From Apteryx mantelli (Eukaryota; Chordata; Aves; Apterygiformes; Apterygidae), in NCBI RefSeq assembly GCF_036417845.1, contig NC_089979.1, positions 120,127,415 to 120,191,414 of the forward strand: DNA of 64,000 bases, in the 5' to 3' direction. This document shows positions 50,281 to 63,319 of the stretch, piece after piece (position 1 is the stretch's first letter; every line of letters starts with the position of its first letter). Under the pieces are notes generated by a model. That model did not search any database and was not told where the DNA came from. It worked only from the letters and a program-made list of their open reading frames with translations. The translations under genes were made by a program, and so were the position numbers.

Positions 50281-53200
50281 TACACCTCCTCGGTAATCAG
50301 AATAAAGGGCTTTATACAAAAACTCTTTGTGATCAAGAAAACCCTGAAGTACTGCTAAATCGCTCGATCCCAGGTAAGGAAAATCTGCTGCTCCTCCCAC
50401 ATTTTGGGGGAGAAGAATGGATATAAAGAAGAAATTTGTAGTGATGATGAAGACAACATCCTTCAAAACAGAAATTTCATGATTAATTGTTCACAGAGCC
50501 TGGTGGTCAGTTTTAACCATGCGATATCCAGCAGACTGGTATGAAAGGTGCTATTACTCCGTTCAGCAAGCAGGTCATTAGTTAACCAGCTACATGTATA
50601 AACTCCATTTATCATGTACCTCCGGCCTCCTTACTTGTCCTGGGAAAACACTGAGTGCCAACAAAGTACTGCCTCTCACACCAACATTTCCCAAACAGCA
50701 ACTACAAATTTAAAACACAAAACAGCATGCTAGACATACAAATCTTTCTCTTTCCAAAAAATGTGAATTTTGTCTTCAAAACTACACTTGCCTGCACCTC
50801 ACAAATAGCAAATCTACAAACCTGAAACAGAGTCTAGTTTAAAATACGGAACCCCAGAAGGCAATAAAGCAGGAATGCATTGTCTTACATTGCTGGAGAG
50901 CCAAGACTTTCTACTCTCCTATGGGATATAAAGTATTCAGTCTGCAAGTGATACTTCACAAGATATTGAGCCTTAGCATTGCCCCAGAATTAGCTTTTGC
51001 ATATGCAGTGCAGACCATTTTAAAGTTTCTAAACTTTTATCATAAAATGAATTACTTTTCTTCTCTCTAGTAGCATGTCTAAAGGCATGCTGCAGAATAC
51101 CTGTACACCTTTCTACCTATTTCTCTATCACTCCTTCCAGATTTATGTAAAGCTGTTGGTATGTAAGTTTTTCTTTCCACTTGGCCTTCTCCAGTTTCAT
51201 CTAAGCTCTGACAGACAGGAAGACGGCCTAATCAGCTTTCAGCCTGTGAATAAGCTGTCGTACCGGTGACTTGGTAGACTTCTATCATCAAAGCACTGAC
51301 AGTCGATTTCCCACCAGCAAACTGGTAAGCCATAGACTTACACCAGCCTACGGTAAGCATCTCCCGACAGGTCTGTGCAGCCAGTGCCTGTAGTACTATG
51401 ACCTTCCACCTTCCTCCCTAGCTCTGGGCTGCCTCAGCACACAGAGATGGTCCACAAAACTCCACTGCATTAGGAAGAAGTTTTGGCATTATGATGGGAT
51501 CCCCACCATGGAACGCTCCCAGTACACAAATATTTGTGTACTGATGTATGGGGATCCCACTAGTGCAGAAAGTGTCATTTCTCCCCAGTGTGCTGTGAGT
51601 CCCAGTGCCTTCGGTGGTCCCAAAACTGCTTTTGAATGATTGTCCAGCATCTTGCAGAATGTGCCCTGTGTTGGATTAACACCTCAGCCACAAGTGGCCA
51701 AGCACAGGAAAAGTCCTTGGTTTGGAACGAACAGAAGTGAGAAGTCAATGGAAGCCTGAAAGTGAGAGAAAAATATTGCTCAACTTTTCTGTACTTCTTC
51801 ATAAAAATGATAGGCCAGTACTTTCTCCACTTGCAGCAAAACACTTCATAGAGAATAGGCACTAAAAATCCTGGGTAGGCCCCAAGAAATCTTAGCATCA
51901 CATCTGTGTGAATGCAGTGCTAATGTGGACTGGGGTTTCTAGGTGTCTAGTCTTAACTCATTTAGTGGGCTTTAGTATGTTAAAAAGTATAAAACAATAT
52001 TTAAGTTAGCCTAAGGTCACAATATAAGTATTGGGTTAAATTGGGCTATTGATTGGCCAGAATATGTTTGGCATTTTTGAGTTTATTTATGATAACAGAA
52101 TCGCAGATGAGCCTTACTCTCCAAAGAGATGTTCCCAACTGCTACAAGTTGCACTTATGTAAAAAGTCTTATATTGTTGAAATATCATGACTTAACATTT
52201 AAAATAAATTTTCTTGATTAGATACACCATATAAAACCTGAACATTTTCTATCAAGCAGCAGTTTACTCCGCTTTCTTATATAGTATTTGTGCCATCTTT
52301 TTCTATATTTCAAGCTACAAAGAGAAGATGAGTAGCAGGCTTTATAACATCACATTCTGAAAATGAGGTGTTAATTGGTATTTAGAAATTGCAGTCCAGA
52401 GCACTTAATTCTCCTATTAGTTATCTAATTATTGGGAAGCAAGAGGGCTTCTATCTAGTACCAATGGATTTGAATAGCATATGTATTATAGCTAACACCC
52501 AAGATCATTCTACATAATGGACTTAGTATCTCCATAGTCTATATGCTATTAAAATATATCTGCTTGGTAATAACATAAATAAACTAATAAAAATAGCAAA
52601 AAATAATGGGCAAAAGTTAATTCACAGTAGATAATCATTATCAGAGACCGCCAGGCTTCAAACAATATCCACAATGCTTTACCAATCTTTTTGGCTCCCT
52701 TTCCAAAGAAAATTAAATTAAAAAATCCTTTAACAGGATTCAGAGCTGCAAATAACGCTAACAAAGAATACAAGGAATCTGTAATTGCATGAGACAGCAG
52801 GAGATCGTATTAGCATCATAGCTTTCTCAGCTGTATTATATGCGATATTCTAGAGCAGTACAATAATCTCTTGGCCAGACAGGGAGCCGGAGCCCTCTCT
52901 GCTCTGTGCATATCAGCCCTGACATAATGTTTTGCTGGGTTCAGCACCTATATCCTCCTGCGGTACTCCTGCTTGGGCCTCCCCATTTAGATTGCCCTTA
53001 CCATTCCCAAATCTGGGATCCTTGAGGCTTTCAAGCTTTTGAAAGCTGCAGACGCCAGTGCTGGTCCAAACCCTTTCTGGAACTTGAGGCTTCCAGTCCA
53101 CCATTCATTCCTCCTCTCTGCTCTGCTATCTGGGCTGAGTGTCTGACTTTTAACAGCAGACTCTTAGCAATTTCATTCCTCCTAGGACTTTTCAGTTTTT

Positions 53201-54799
53201 CATCTCCATGTTTGTTATAGCATCCTTATCACTTCAGCAGTGTGTGGCACACATTTGGCTAAAACACCATGCTCTGTTTTTATTTTTCATGAAGTATCAG
53301 GCTGTTCTTATGCACTGTTGACCTTCCTGCAGATTTGCCTTCCCCTCTGGCATCACGAGAAGCAGCAAATTGGTAAAGGAACATAAAATATTAATTTTAA
53401 AATGCAGAGATGTCCCACACATTTCACATCTTTATAACAGTCCATCATGTCCAGAGGGCACAAATTAGCAAGGTGTTCACAAAAGCTATCTTTAGGGAGG
53501 CCTAAATTGCTCCTTCTGTAGTCAATGGGGAGAGCACAAGTCTGACCTAGGTACCCTGCGTTGCCTCTGGATGAACCTTTCTCCTCAGAGGAAAGCCTCC
53601 CTCAGCAAAAACTGGCCCTGTTGAACACTGTCGCCAGCCCCCTCGCCAGAATGGGCTCCTCAGGGACCTAACGAGAGCTCTGTGAGGACGTGGGGTTCTT
53701 CCCACATGCAGCTCCTCACTGTGACCCACACAATCTGGCTACCTTAGGCATAAAATGGGCACGATGTCCTGGCACAACAGAACAGTCCGCTTTTCCTTTG
53801 CTGCACTACCTGCCAGATCACCCCAAAAGCAAGGAGCTGCCACCGTTTGATTGTAAAAAAATGTGGATAGGGAAAGGGGTTGAGTCCCTGTTCATGACCA
53901 TTGTGCCTGGGACTTAGATCGTTCTTGCAAGAACAAATGATTTCCTTATGTCAACAAAGTATGAATCAAGGTATATCCTCTGCTGAAATTGCATATCCTT
54001 TGCTTGAATCTCCTTTTTGGGACAGCAAGGCATGGAACAGCCTCTACGACTGGTCTCCAGGAAGTCATTTCAAAGCGAGTAAGGAATGCTGAATGAGCTT
54101 ATCTGGTACTTCTTTAGCAAGGTGTGCAGGTAGTTTTGCTGCAAAACGTGCACAAGAACCTTCCACTTGTCTGAAGTTAAACTTTCATTTTTATTTAAGC
54201 ATAAAGAATTTTGAAGGGGGAGGTGAAAGTGATTTACAAAAATGTCAACTTTGCGTTACATCTATGAGACATTCAAGATTCACACTTAAGAATATATTGT
54301 GGAATTTACAGCACAGCTATATCTGCCTTGCTTTGATATTCAAAGCTAATTGCTAAAGCGCAAGGCTCCCATTTTAAATGCTACTTCTCAAGATAATTTA
54401 GCATTTGTCCAGGTGAAATTGTCCAGGTGTCCTGAGTGACTAGTTACAGTATTTCAGGAGACCAACTGCACTACCTAGACCAGACCCTTGCTCTCCACAG
54501 AGATCATGCCATGTGATCTTTTCTGTTAATGGACTGAATTTCCTCCTAAAAGTTGTTAGGATTATTGGAGGCGGAGGCCATTTCTATTGTTTTGGAAGGT
54601 TGTTACAGAGCCTATTTTATCCACTAGCAAGAACTCTGTCTTGCTTCTCGCTTTCCACTCTAAATGTATTATGGCTACTCAGCTTTTTATTCTTTTCCTT
54701 AAATAGCTCTTCTCCCTTCCTGGCATTAACCCACCAATATATTCTTAAAAAGAAATCAGTTTCCTACCACAGCCTTTATTTTTTAGGCTAAGCAACACT

Positions 54800-55600
54800 T
54801 TATGTCATCTCTCATATGACATGCTTTGTAGTGCCTCTCCACACTTTTGCAGATTAATTCATCTTTCCTGCAGAAGGGTGACAGGAGTTATACGCTGTTT
54901 TTCAGATGTGCATTCATCCATGCCTTCTACAATGAAACTTCTTCTTTCTGCTGGAAATACCTTGTCTGATGTATGCTGTGAGCACGTATACCTTTTTCAT
55001 GGCTTCATCCGCTGGTCGATTCATAGTCATCCTGTGATCAGCTAGGACACCCAGATTTCTCTCTGCTTGACTCATCTCTCTTCTCGCTTAGAGAGGAAAT
55101 TTCTTGTTAATGCTGAAGTGCATGCCCTTATATTTGATTCTAATCAAACATTTCATCCCATTTCTGTACCTGTCAGAGTCAAACAGGTTTTCCTATATTA
55201 TAGTCTTCTTCTGTATTAGCAATGTCCCTTCACCTTTAGATTTCAACAGCACATCTACTTCTTATGCTAATGCAGTTAATGAAAATATTACCAGCACTGG
55301 TCCTAAAATTGACTCTTCCAGTAACCTGCCTCCTGACTGTTCTCTTTTCTTCCTTTTCCTCTGCCCCCTTCCATTAGTCAGTTCTTCCCCATCTTCCATG
55401 TCCTCTGTTAATCTCCATCTTCTTTGCTTCATTAATATTTTCCCATTTAGCACTGTATCAAGTCCAAACAAGATTTACCACATTTTCTATTTTGGAAAAT
55501 CCATTATCACATTTAAGGAAAGCTTTCAGGTTATTCTGGCACAATGTTACCTTGATAAACCCAGGCTCCTTTCATCTTGTTTTCTGTTTAACTAGAAAGA
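54800..55600 (-). mobile_element. Ancient CR1-like LINE relic (RT-domain region)
   Basis: The plus strand carries, in the right order, decayed phrases typical of the antisense strand of old amniote CR1/L3-like elements: ATCAGCTAGGACACCCAGATT, then GAAGTGCATGCCC, TTTCATCCCATTTCTGTACCTGTCAGAGTC, CCAGCACTGGTCCTAAAATTGA, CCAGTAACCTGCC, a GTTAATCTCCATCTT block, GCACTGTATCAAG and a CAGGTTATTCTGGCACAATGTTACCTTGATAAACCCA-like end (given here only as positions 55520-55563). These match the layout of the reverse transcriptase region. The element is much older than the other two CR1 copies and has no coding capacity. Boundaries are approximate. Confidence 0.7.
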
Positions 55601-55694
55601 ATAATTTAACCATTCTTTCTCCTTTAGTAATTATACTGTATGTAGAAATACAGAAAAAAAAGAGATATCCCTCTACTTCCATCTGAGGCACATT

Positions 55695-55808
55695 TATATG
55701 TATATACTTAAAAAATATGCATATACATATATGCATCTGTGTATATATGTATGTGTGTATATATATATATACACACACAACACATACACATATAAATATG
55801 CATATACT
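55695..55808. repeat. Mixed (TA)/(TG)/(CA) microsatellite with perfect palindrome
   Basis: Alternating purine-pyrimidine DNA for over 100 bp. At its centre, 55752-55777 is a perfect 26-bp palindrome made of (TG)3, (TA)7 and (CA)3. It adjoins the ancient CR1-like relic. Confidence 0.9.
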
Positions 55809-58291
55809 ACACTTTCCAAGCCGCACACAGCTTTTCAGTAAATATTAGCATCATAACTTTTTCCATATAATAAAGATCACAGATTGTTAATTAATTTTAA
55901 GATTTGCAGATATTTTCCTCCTATCCTACTAGAGTTCTTTTATTCTGTTTTGTGGATTACATAATATAGGGCTATCCAACTGACAGCCAGCAAGACAGAC
56001 CCAGGGTACAAGATGGTCTTACCCAGTACTCAAACCATTTCCTGCAGTCAGATATCATTAGAAAGTTTTAAGTGCAATTAAGCTGTTGTGTAATTGCTTC
56101 GACGAAGTTTGGCCTTTGGTGTAAAAAGCTATTTTAAGTCACATTGAATGGAAAAAGTGCATTCACCACCTCTTTTTTAAATATGATGGCCTGGTCCTTA
56201 ATGAAAGAAACATCAACATATGGCAATGATTTAATTAATGAGTGTGTTTCTCATTATTCTTTCTTTTCTGACACAGTAGCACATGCTTTCGTAATATCTG
56301 ATTTACTGTGAAAGTATGATAGGGGCTAGGACAATCTAATTGTTCCCCAGCACCAAAGGGGCAGACTTCAACTTTCCTTTGACCCCAAGCATCTTCCTCC
56401 ACCACTCTCAGGTGAATGATTCCCTCCTTCCTTCGCGCTGCCTCTGGCACCCATCAAACCCTTTATAGAGCCAATTCACCTCACTAGTCTGACAGATGAC
56501 CATTTCCTTTTCTTGCTGTGCTACTCCTCTGCCAGGTTCATGAGTACAGTCAACTTAGCACAGGGTCAAATGAGCATGGGAGCTGGCGTTTGCGGGGAGC
56601 TCCCAGCTGAGAGCACAGCAGAGGTTGGGAAGGGAGGAAGGCAGGGGGAAGATGGGGGCTGCCTACACAGGTGATCTTCCTCCCCCTCCTACATAGAAGG
56701 TATATATGATATTAGCATAGTAACCTTTGCTAATGATTTCAAACACCTAGAGTCATCTGCCTCTCAGCACACAGATGATTTGCCACTTCTAATAACAGGC
56801 TTCAAAAAAGAGAGGAGAACGAAAACCCAGGTTTCCAAAATTAGCATTCCTGTATATAATAAAAAGACACAACATTCCTGGATGCTTTTGAAATGTGGAT
56901 AACAATGACAATATGATATAAACACAACCAGAGTCCACCCATATGCCAGTACAGAGCTCTTAGCCCCACAATTGTAAATTCATAACTTTAAACAATCCTA
57001 AAAACATCTTAGCTTTTTTCCCAGATTAATGCAAAAAACATAGAGCTTTGAATGCTACAAAGATGTGATTTGGCTTACCACTGTCTATAACTAGCTTTGA
57101 ACAACAACAGAATTGTACTACTGAGTTAGAAGAAGATAGCCTAGATGAACAAACTGCATGGACTGCTTTGCTTGAAAACTTCATCAACTGGATTGTTCAT
57201 GAAGGGCAAAAAAGTAAAAGTGTATTGATTTTGCCATCTTCTCCCCACCTACATATACACACCTACTCACAGATTTTAGTCTGAATCAGTAAGAAGCTGT
57301 TAACTGTCATTGATATTGCTCTGATACCTTTGCCTGGAACAACAAGTATGTTCATTTTGGGTTAAATGCACCCCTCTGCAAACACCCACCACAATAAAGG
57401 TGCTGTACTAAATCCCTCAGAACAAGGCTTACCTAGGACTTAGAGAGAACCCAAAGCCTTGTCCCAGCTCTCTGCATAAAGGCCAACATAAGCCTGTTAA
57501 AACAGCGTTGGTAAATACAATTCCTCCAGGTCTCCATCTGGAACATTTTCAAAATACCTCTGTATCATTCAGTGGCTTAATGACTGACACTTAGATCAGC
57601 CCAGGTTCATGGATTTTCCCACCAGATAGGGCCATACTGGTCACCTAACATGGGCTCCCAGATGGGAGGGTGGTATTTTCTTCTTGCTTAGCTGCTCTCT
57701 TCTTCCATTTGCTCATTGTGTAAGTTTTCCTTCATTTTGCAAAACCAAGGAATGATGAATCTGTGTTAATTTAAATGTTTTGGATAACAAGAATCTCCTC
57801 TGTCCTCAAGGCCAGTCTCCTACTGGAAGGGGAACCAATCATGCCATATAATCCTTTTTACGAACAGATCAAGCTCCATCCCTAATAATGTGACTGCTCT
57901 TGTCAAGATCTGTTCCCTTCTATCCCAAAAATATAATTTTTACTTCTATCTGTTTCAAGATTTTATTCTTGCATTACCATAATATTTGAGTGCTTTTTAG
58001 ACAAAATCTATTACAAATATGAAGCTCTTACTGATTTTCATAAAGTCAGTCAAAATTCCTCCTTTGGAGATCTAGGCTTAGCTGGGGGATAGGGCTTTGA
58101 GAGTTTTTTTTTTAATTTAGTCTATTAATTTCTTGTTCTTTGTCATATTCTCAAGTGTTACTCTTCACATCACTGCAATCCAATCATCTGCATTTTTTAT
58201 TTGACCTTGTGTTTTGAAATAAAAACACTAAGCAAATGTGTACGTTAAAATAAAACTCAGAAGCAAAAGCTACTCCAAAAGAGTTTAATAG

Positions 58292-58305
58292 AAAAAAAAA
58301 AAAAA
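58292..58305. repeat. Poly-A tract (14)
   Basis: Fourteen A in a row; nothing recognisable upstream. Confidence 0.9.
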
Positions 58306-59274
58306 GCAAAGTCTTTACTTACATTAAATGGGGCTGGGATTTGAAGTATGAAGGCAATAAAAATTATTTTGTGTTCCAAACGCTGTTTTTTAATCCTCTT
58401 TTTTGTAGGAAGCTGTAAAAAAAACAATAATGGTTTTGATATAGGAGCAAAAGAGCATGCCAGGAAACCCAAGCACCAATTCTGGTACTATCAGCAAAGG
58501 CAAAATTATACTTGTACAGTAATCTTGGAAGCACGTCAATTTAAGTGACAGACAACTAGGGCACTTCTGCAGATTCTTCATAGAAGAACTAATGAATTAT
58601 CTAACTATTGAATTACCTCCAAGTCTTGTGTTGATTAACAAAATGTGAAAAAGCAAATTAGTGTAAAGTCTATGCAATTCCAGAGAAAAAAAGAAAACAG
58701 GAGAATATTGGCCTAATGGAAAACAGTTTACTACCAAGGTTAGCGTTAAGGCAAATACCAAAGTCCTTACATCATTAATTTCTTATAACAAAACGGAACT
58801 GCACAAACAGCCCAGGTTAACAAGAAAAAAACAACATGGGGAAGTGGGGAATAATGGGAGAGCAAGACAGGTCCCCTGTTCGGAAAAGTCTGAGAACTTC
58901 TTGTATTTTTTCCATTACAATACACCCCACTATGTGAAGGGTTCATAGTTTCATTGTGACTTGAGCCCCTAGGACATCTGGATGGTCTTGAATGTAGCAA
59001 TAAATTTGGTATAAGCTCCACTACTTCATTTGTTCAACTCATTTACACAGAAATTAAAGAATAAAGCAGAAGCATATTGGTCTCTAAGCTCTCTATAATT
59101 TTCAGTGATATCCAAGCTCCCTTTCACTTAAAAAGCATAATTGCACTTGGTCATTTTCTCTGATTCTTATTCTGTTTGTCATATAGCAGATGAATTATCT
59201 TTCTTTCATAACTTAGCCAACTTTCCATCCATCAGAACATGCACATAGGGCATAGCAGACAGAAAAATCTCCTG

Positions 59275-59360
59275 TTGCCGGATGGGGAAAATGCAGCAGC
59301 TAGGTTAAAAGATTTGGGCAAGACCACAGAAAAAGTTAATATCAGATCTTGGAGGAAAGC
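59275..59360 (-). mobile_element. MIR-like SINE relic
   Basis: The plus strand has GATGGGGAAAATGC, AGCTAGGTTAAAAGATTTGG, GCAAGACCACAG and ATCAGATCTTGG in the order expected for the antisense of a MIR core. Short and diverged. Confidence 0.6.
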
Positions 59361-60808
59361 TTTGGTGTGCTTTTGGCCTTTCACTTCAGACCATATGACA
59401 ATCCCTTGTTGTTATTTCTTAGACTTATTGCTGACAATGGATCTTGGCAGAAACATTTTTAAATGCTGAAACCAAACAATTAAAGTGCTTAACAGATGGG
59501 GAACACACTACTAGTCTTAGCACGAATAAGCCAATGAACAAGCCCAAATATCAAATAGCAGTGTATACCTGCATGTTACTTTGATCTTCGTGAATTATCA
59601 TGCTACTCAGGAAGGCACTGAAAAATACCCTTGCTCTTCCTTCTTTCTGTGTCTGTTTCTGGCTGGTCTCAATTTTTCTCACTTAGTTTTAATTTCTGTT
59701 TACAGACGACCTTTCATCTTGCTTAGCTTCATTTGTTATTGGCTTTCTTTCTATCAGAATCCACAGACAGCAGATTAAGCTTCAGTAAAATCAATGAGAA
59801 AAGCGACACTAATGAAGAGGTCAATATATTTTTAGAGTAAGTTCGCAGGAGTATCTACTGTTGACAGAAGTCATCTTCTGTCAACATCTTCAAACATTAC
59901 AAACCTGTGTTGAACATGTTTGGCTTGTTTTTATTAACAGCTAATCAGAATCATACCACCAAACTCTCCTGAAAGAAAATAAGAAGTAATGAAAAACAAT
60001 ATTCCTCATTTTTCATTTTTCTCTGGGTTATTCTTTAGAAATAGTGGGTGCCAAGTGGTAAATATAGCCCAGATTTGGCTGAATCCTGAGGTTCTAAGAG
60101 AACCTCCACCCCTTTATAAACCTCTCCAGCAGCACTTGTTGTAGCAGTATCTGTTTCAGCAGTTATCAAAGGCTCTGTCTGCGTTCTGACCGTGACCCAA
60201 GCCTGGCTTGGGCTACTGCATAATTTGGTGAACAGAGAAGTACAGGAGGCTCCACAGGGGCCAAGCCCAGTCTGCATTTCTGTATGGCATCCATTTAACT
60301 GCCTTGGAGATGTTTAAAATTCTGATTAAATTAGTATTATTCCAAACAGATTATCCTCAGCTTCAAGCAAATGAAATATGTAAGTAGATTGTCAGGAAGA
60401 GAAAGCAATTTTTTAGTAAAATGAATGGATTAAAAAGATAAGACAAAGATCTCACTACTCAATCAGCTATAATCTTGATGGCAAACCTTGGGAAATATAG
60501 GTCAGTATGTTTAGGGTTAGATACTTTAACAGTGCAGAGATTGAAAAGTATTTTAAAAATCACCCATATATCTAAATTAAAATTTGAAGCAGTGATTGGG
60601 CCTTTCAAAACATTTTTAAGACAACACAAAGTAATTCTCTCATATTTTTCCAGCTTTACTCATACTGCCCTATCATGTTCTGTCTCCAGTAACGAAGAGC
60701 ACTATACACACAAAGTAAAGAAGTTTCCATTTGCAAGCAAGGATGCCCAGCTCTTTCATATTGGGCTCTTTCTCTCTGGAAGTGGGAACCTTTCAGGTGC
60801 CAGAGCTG

Positions 60809-61445
60809 AATCACAGAATCACAGAATGGCTGAAGTTGGAAGGGACCTCTGGAGATCACCTAGTCCAACCCCCCTGCTCAAGCAGGGTCACCTAGAGCAC
60901 ATTGCACAGGATCGCGTCCAGGCGGGGTTTGAATATCTCCAGAGAAGGAGACTCCACAACCTCTCTGGGCAACCTGTTCCAGTGCTCTGTCACCCTCACA
61001 GTGAAGAAGTTTTTCCTCATGTTAAGATGGAACTGCCTGTGCTTCAGTTTGTGCCCATTGCCTCACGTCCTGTTGCTGAGCACCACTGAAAAGAGTCTGG
61101 CTCCATCCTCTTGACACCCTCCCTTAAGATATTTGTACACATTGGTAAGATCTCCTCTCAGCCTTCTCTTCTCCAGGCTGAACAGGCCCAGCTCTCTCAG
61201 TCTTTCCTCATAAGAGAGATGTTCCAGTCCCCTAATCATCTTTGCAGCCCTTCGCTGGACTTGCTCCAGTAGTGCCACATCCCTCTTGTACTGGGGAGCC
61301 CAGAACTGGACGCAGTACTCCAGATGTGGCCTCACCAGGGCTGAGTAGAGGGGGAGAATCACCTCCCTCGACCTGCTGGCAACACTCTTCCTGATGCACC
61401 CCAGGATACTATTGGCCTTCTTGGCCACAAGGGCACATTGCTGGC
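60809..61445 (-). mobile_element. CR1 LINE, 3' fragment, 5' truncated
   Basis: Read on the minus strand, this is the end of a CR1 non-LTR retrotransposon: the C-terminal part of the reverse-transcriptase ORF2, a short 3' UTR and a terminal tandem of ATTCTGTG octamers, which are on the plus strand at 60809-60826 as CACAGAAT units. An open frame from 61458 down to 61063 encodes recognisable ORF2 motifs such as [16 protein letters not shown] and [19 protein letters not shown]. The frame is closed by a TGA at 61063-61065, apparently a CpG-decayed arginine codon, and related coding sequence continues past it. Upstream ORF2 and ORF1 are missing, as for most genomic CR1 copies. It is a dead copy. 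Confidence 0.95.
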
Positions 61446-63049
61446 CAATAGTGATCATGAATCAGAGCTGATAGCTGCCATAGTTCACAGCCCAGCATTT
61501 ATCCTGGTGCTGAATCTCAGTCAAGGACTGCATTACCTGTCCCCCTACACATCAAAATGGTGCCTAGCAGTCTTCACCCAGCCTGAGGACTGACACAGAA
61601 CCTTATTCAGAAGAAGATTCAGGATAGAAAAGTCTGTTAGACCCAAGTCACCATTGCTTACTAAGAGGTAGGTAAGTCAAGAAAGCAAATCAAAATTATG
61701 CATATAGCCCTGATGAAACTATAGTAGTTTATAACCAGCGTAAGTATCAGAACCACTCTCAATTCATTTTTGTGGCAAAAAGGTTATAATTTAAACATAT
61801 CTGACAAGTATACACAACCAAGCAGAAAGCTTATATTGGGTAAATTCTTATTTTTAATCATATAATAAGTCCCTATCTCTAGAGCACAAAAAGGTTCACC
61901 CTGCTGTAGGCACTGCATTACATAAACAGAATGTGTTGATTTAAAGTCCACTAGAAACACAATGGTAAAGGAAAAGATTAAAAAAAGAATCAATGGTTGC
62001 CAGCAGCATAAGGGCACAATCAACAGAAAAAAATATTTTGTTCCTTGGAGGCTACTACAAACAACTTGCAGTAATTAAAAACAACTCTGAACTGTATAGT
62101 GTTGACAACAGGGTAAGATGCTGTTTTCCAGCCAGAGGTAGAATTAATTAGGCTGCTCTAGATTGTCTTTATTGACTTTCGTTTTTTTTCCTCATTAGTC
62201 AAAAACAACTACTGGCTGTATTTCTGAACCTGCCTCTAAAAAAAAAAAAAAAAAAAAGATTTGCAGAAGGGAAGCAAAATTACTCAAGGCAAAATGCTAC
62301 CAAAATCAAGTTCTAAACTGTAAAGTCACTTCACAGCCTATTTGCACATGCTGTGAAGGTGATCAAAATTAATCAAGCACTGTGCAACATATACAGAGAT
62401 TCAATCCCTCTTAATTCATTTGCTTTACTGTTCATTTCCTAGGTTTGCATTTTTAATAACTTAAATACAAACATATAAATTGTCTCACAATGTCTAGGAC
62501 AGGATCCTTCAGACACTCTTACATGTTACTCAAGTGACTAACATGCTTTCATGCTACTAGTCTCATCTCTATTGAAATGTTTGCAGGATCCAAGCCAAGT
62601 AGGACACCGTTTCTAAGACAAAGACTACAATTTTGGTAAGCTCTTATAACATATAAATGCAGTGTACATACTCTGTCAGAGGTGTGGGGGGGTTGCTCTT
62701 ATTAAGTGTAGAATTATATTTAAAGCTGTTCATTAAAATGGCTGCAGCTGGCAAGCGCTTTAGTAAGGTAGTGATTTTCTAACACTGTTAAAATTCAAGG
62801 TTTGCCCTGTATGTCTGGGAATGTTTTAAACTAAGGCTCAGTGTGAATCTTTCTTAAGCAGGTGTTCTTTTGCTCTCACCTGGGCAACACTTGCAAAATG
62901 TATTGTTTCTGAGAACTATGGTTTTCTCCCATTCTGTGTCCTTTGAGGCCCACGGTTTAAAAGTGAGATTTCAGGTAAGATTTACAACTTCACACAGTAA
63001 TTTTACTTATGTCTGTGCTGAAAGCGTGAGAAAAGACTGAACTTTTACT
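61446..63049. other. Intergenic DNA before the right-hand CpG island
   Basis: AT-rich sequence with a 20-base poly-A tract. No gene, named repeat or RNA recognised. Confidence 0.6.
62238..62257. repeat. Poly-A tract (20)
   Basis: Twenty A in a row. I looked for a processed pseudogene or SINE upstream of it and recognised none. Confidence 0.9.
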
Positions 63050-63263
63050 CTTCGCGCCCCCCCCCCGTAGTTGCTGACTCTACCCATTAAGGGAGATATT
63101 CTTCAAAGGCCTCAGCAGGAAGCAGAGGCGCCCCACAGCCGCGCCCAACGGCCGCCGTAGGGAACGAGCGGACGAGCAGCCCCGCCCCGCGCGCTTAACG
63201 GCTCCGCGCCCCTTCGCGCCCGCCGCCCGGCACCGCCCCGCCCCGCCGCGGACCGCGCCCTGC

Positions 63264-63275
63264 TGCGCGTGCGCG
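63264..63275 (-). promoter_or_regulatory. NRF-1 binding site
   Basis: On the minus strand this is CGCGCACGCGCA, an exact match to the palindromic NRF-1 consensus YGCGCAYGCGCR. It lies about 50 bp upstream of the YY1 site, a usual distance for a core promoter. Confidence 0.75.
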
Positions 63276-63319
63276 GGAGGCGGTGCGGGCGGTGCGCAGC
63301 CGCCGCCAAGGCTGGAAGG

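Larger units (their letters stand above)
39181..60808. other. Intergenic DNA
   Basis: No recognisable gene. CpG-enriched patches continue to about 40200 and recur at 43060-43320. A perfect 8-bp-arm hairpin is at 43252-43271. The rest is AT-rich DNA with the relics and microsatellites listed separately. The segment at 47300-48360 is moderately GC-rich and holds several short open frames on both strands without any recognisable protein. Confidence 0.55.

Noticed and set aside
55104-55595. 163-codon plus-strand open frame
   Set aside because: It is antisense to the ancient CR1-like relic and its product has no recognisable protein character.
60475-61089. 204-codon plus-strand open frame
   Set aside because: Its second half is antisense CR1 sequence; the first half is unremarkable AT-rich DNA.
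62160-62257. Poly-A tract as the tail of a processed pseudogene or SINE
   Set aside because: No gene-like or SINE-like body and no flanking duplication recognised upstream.
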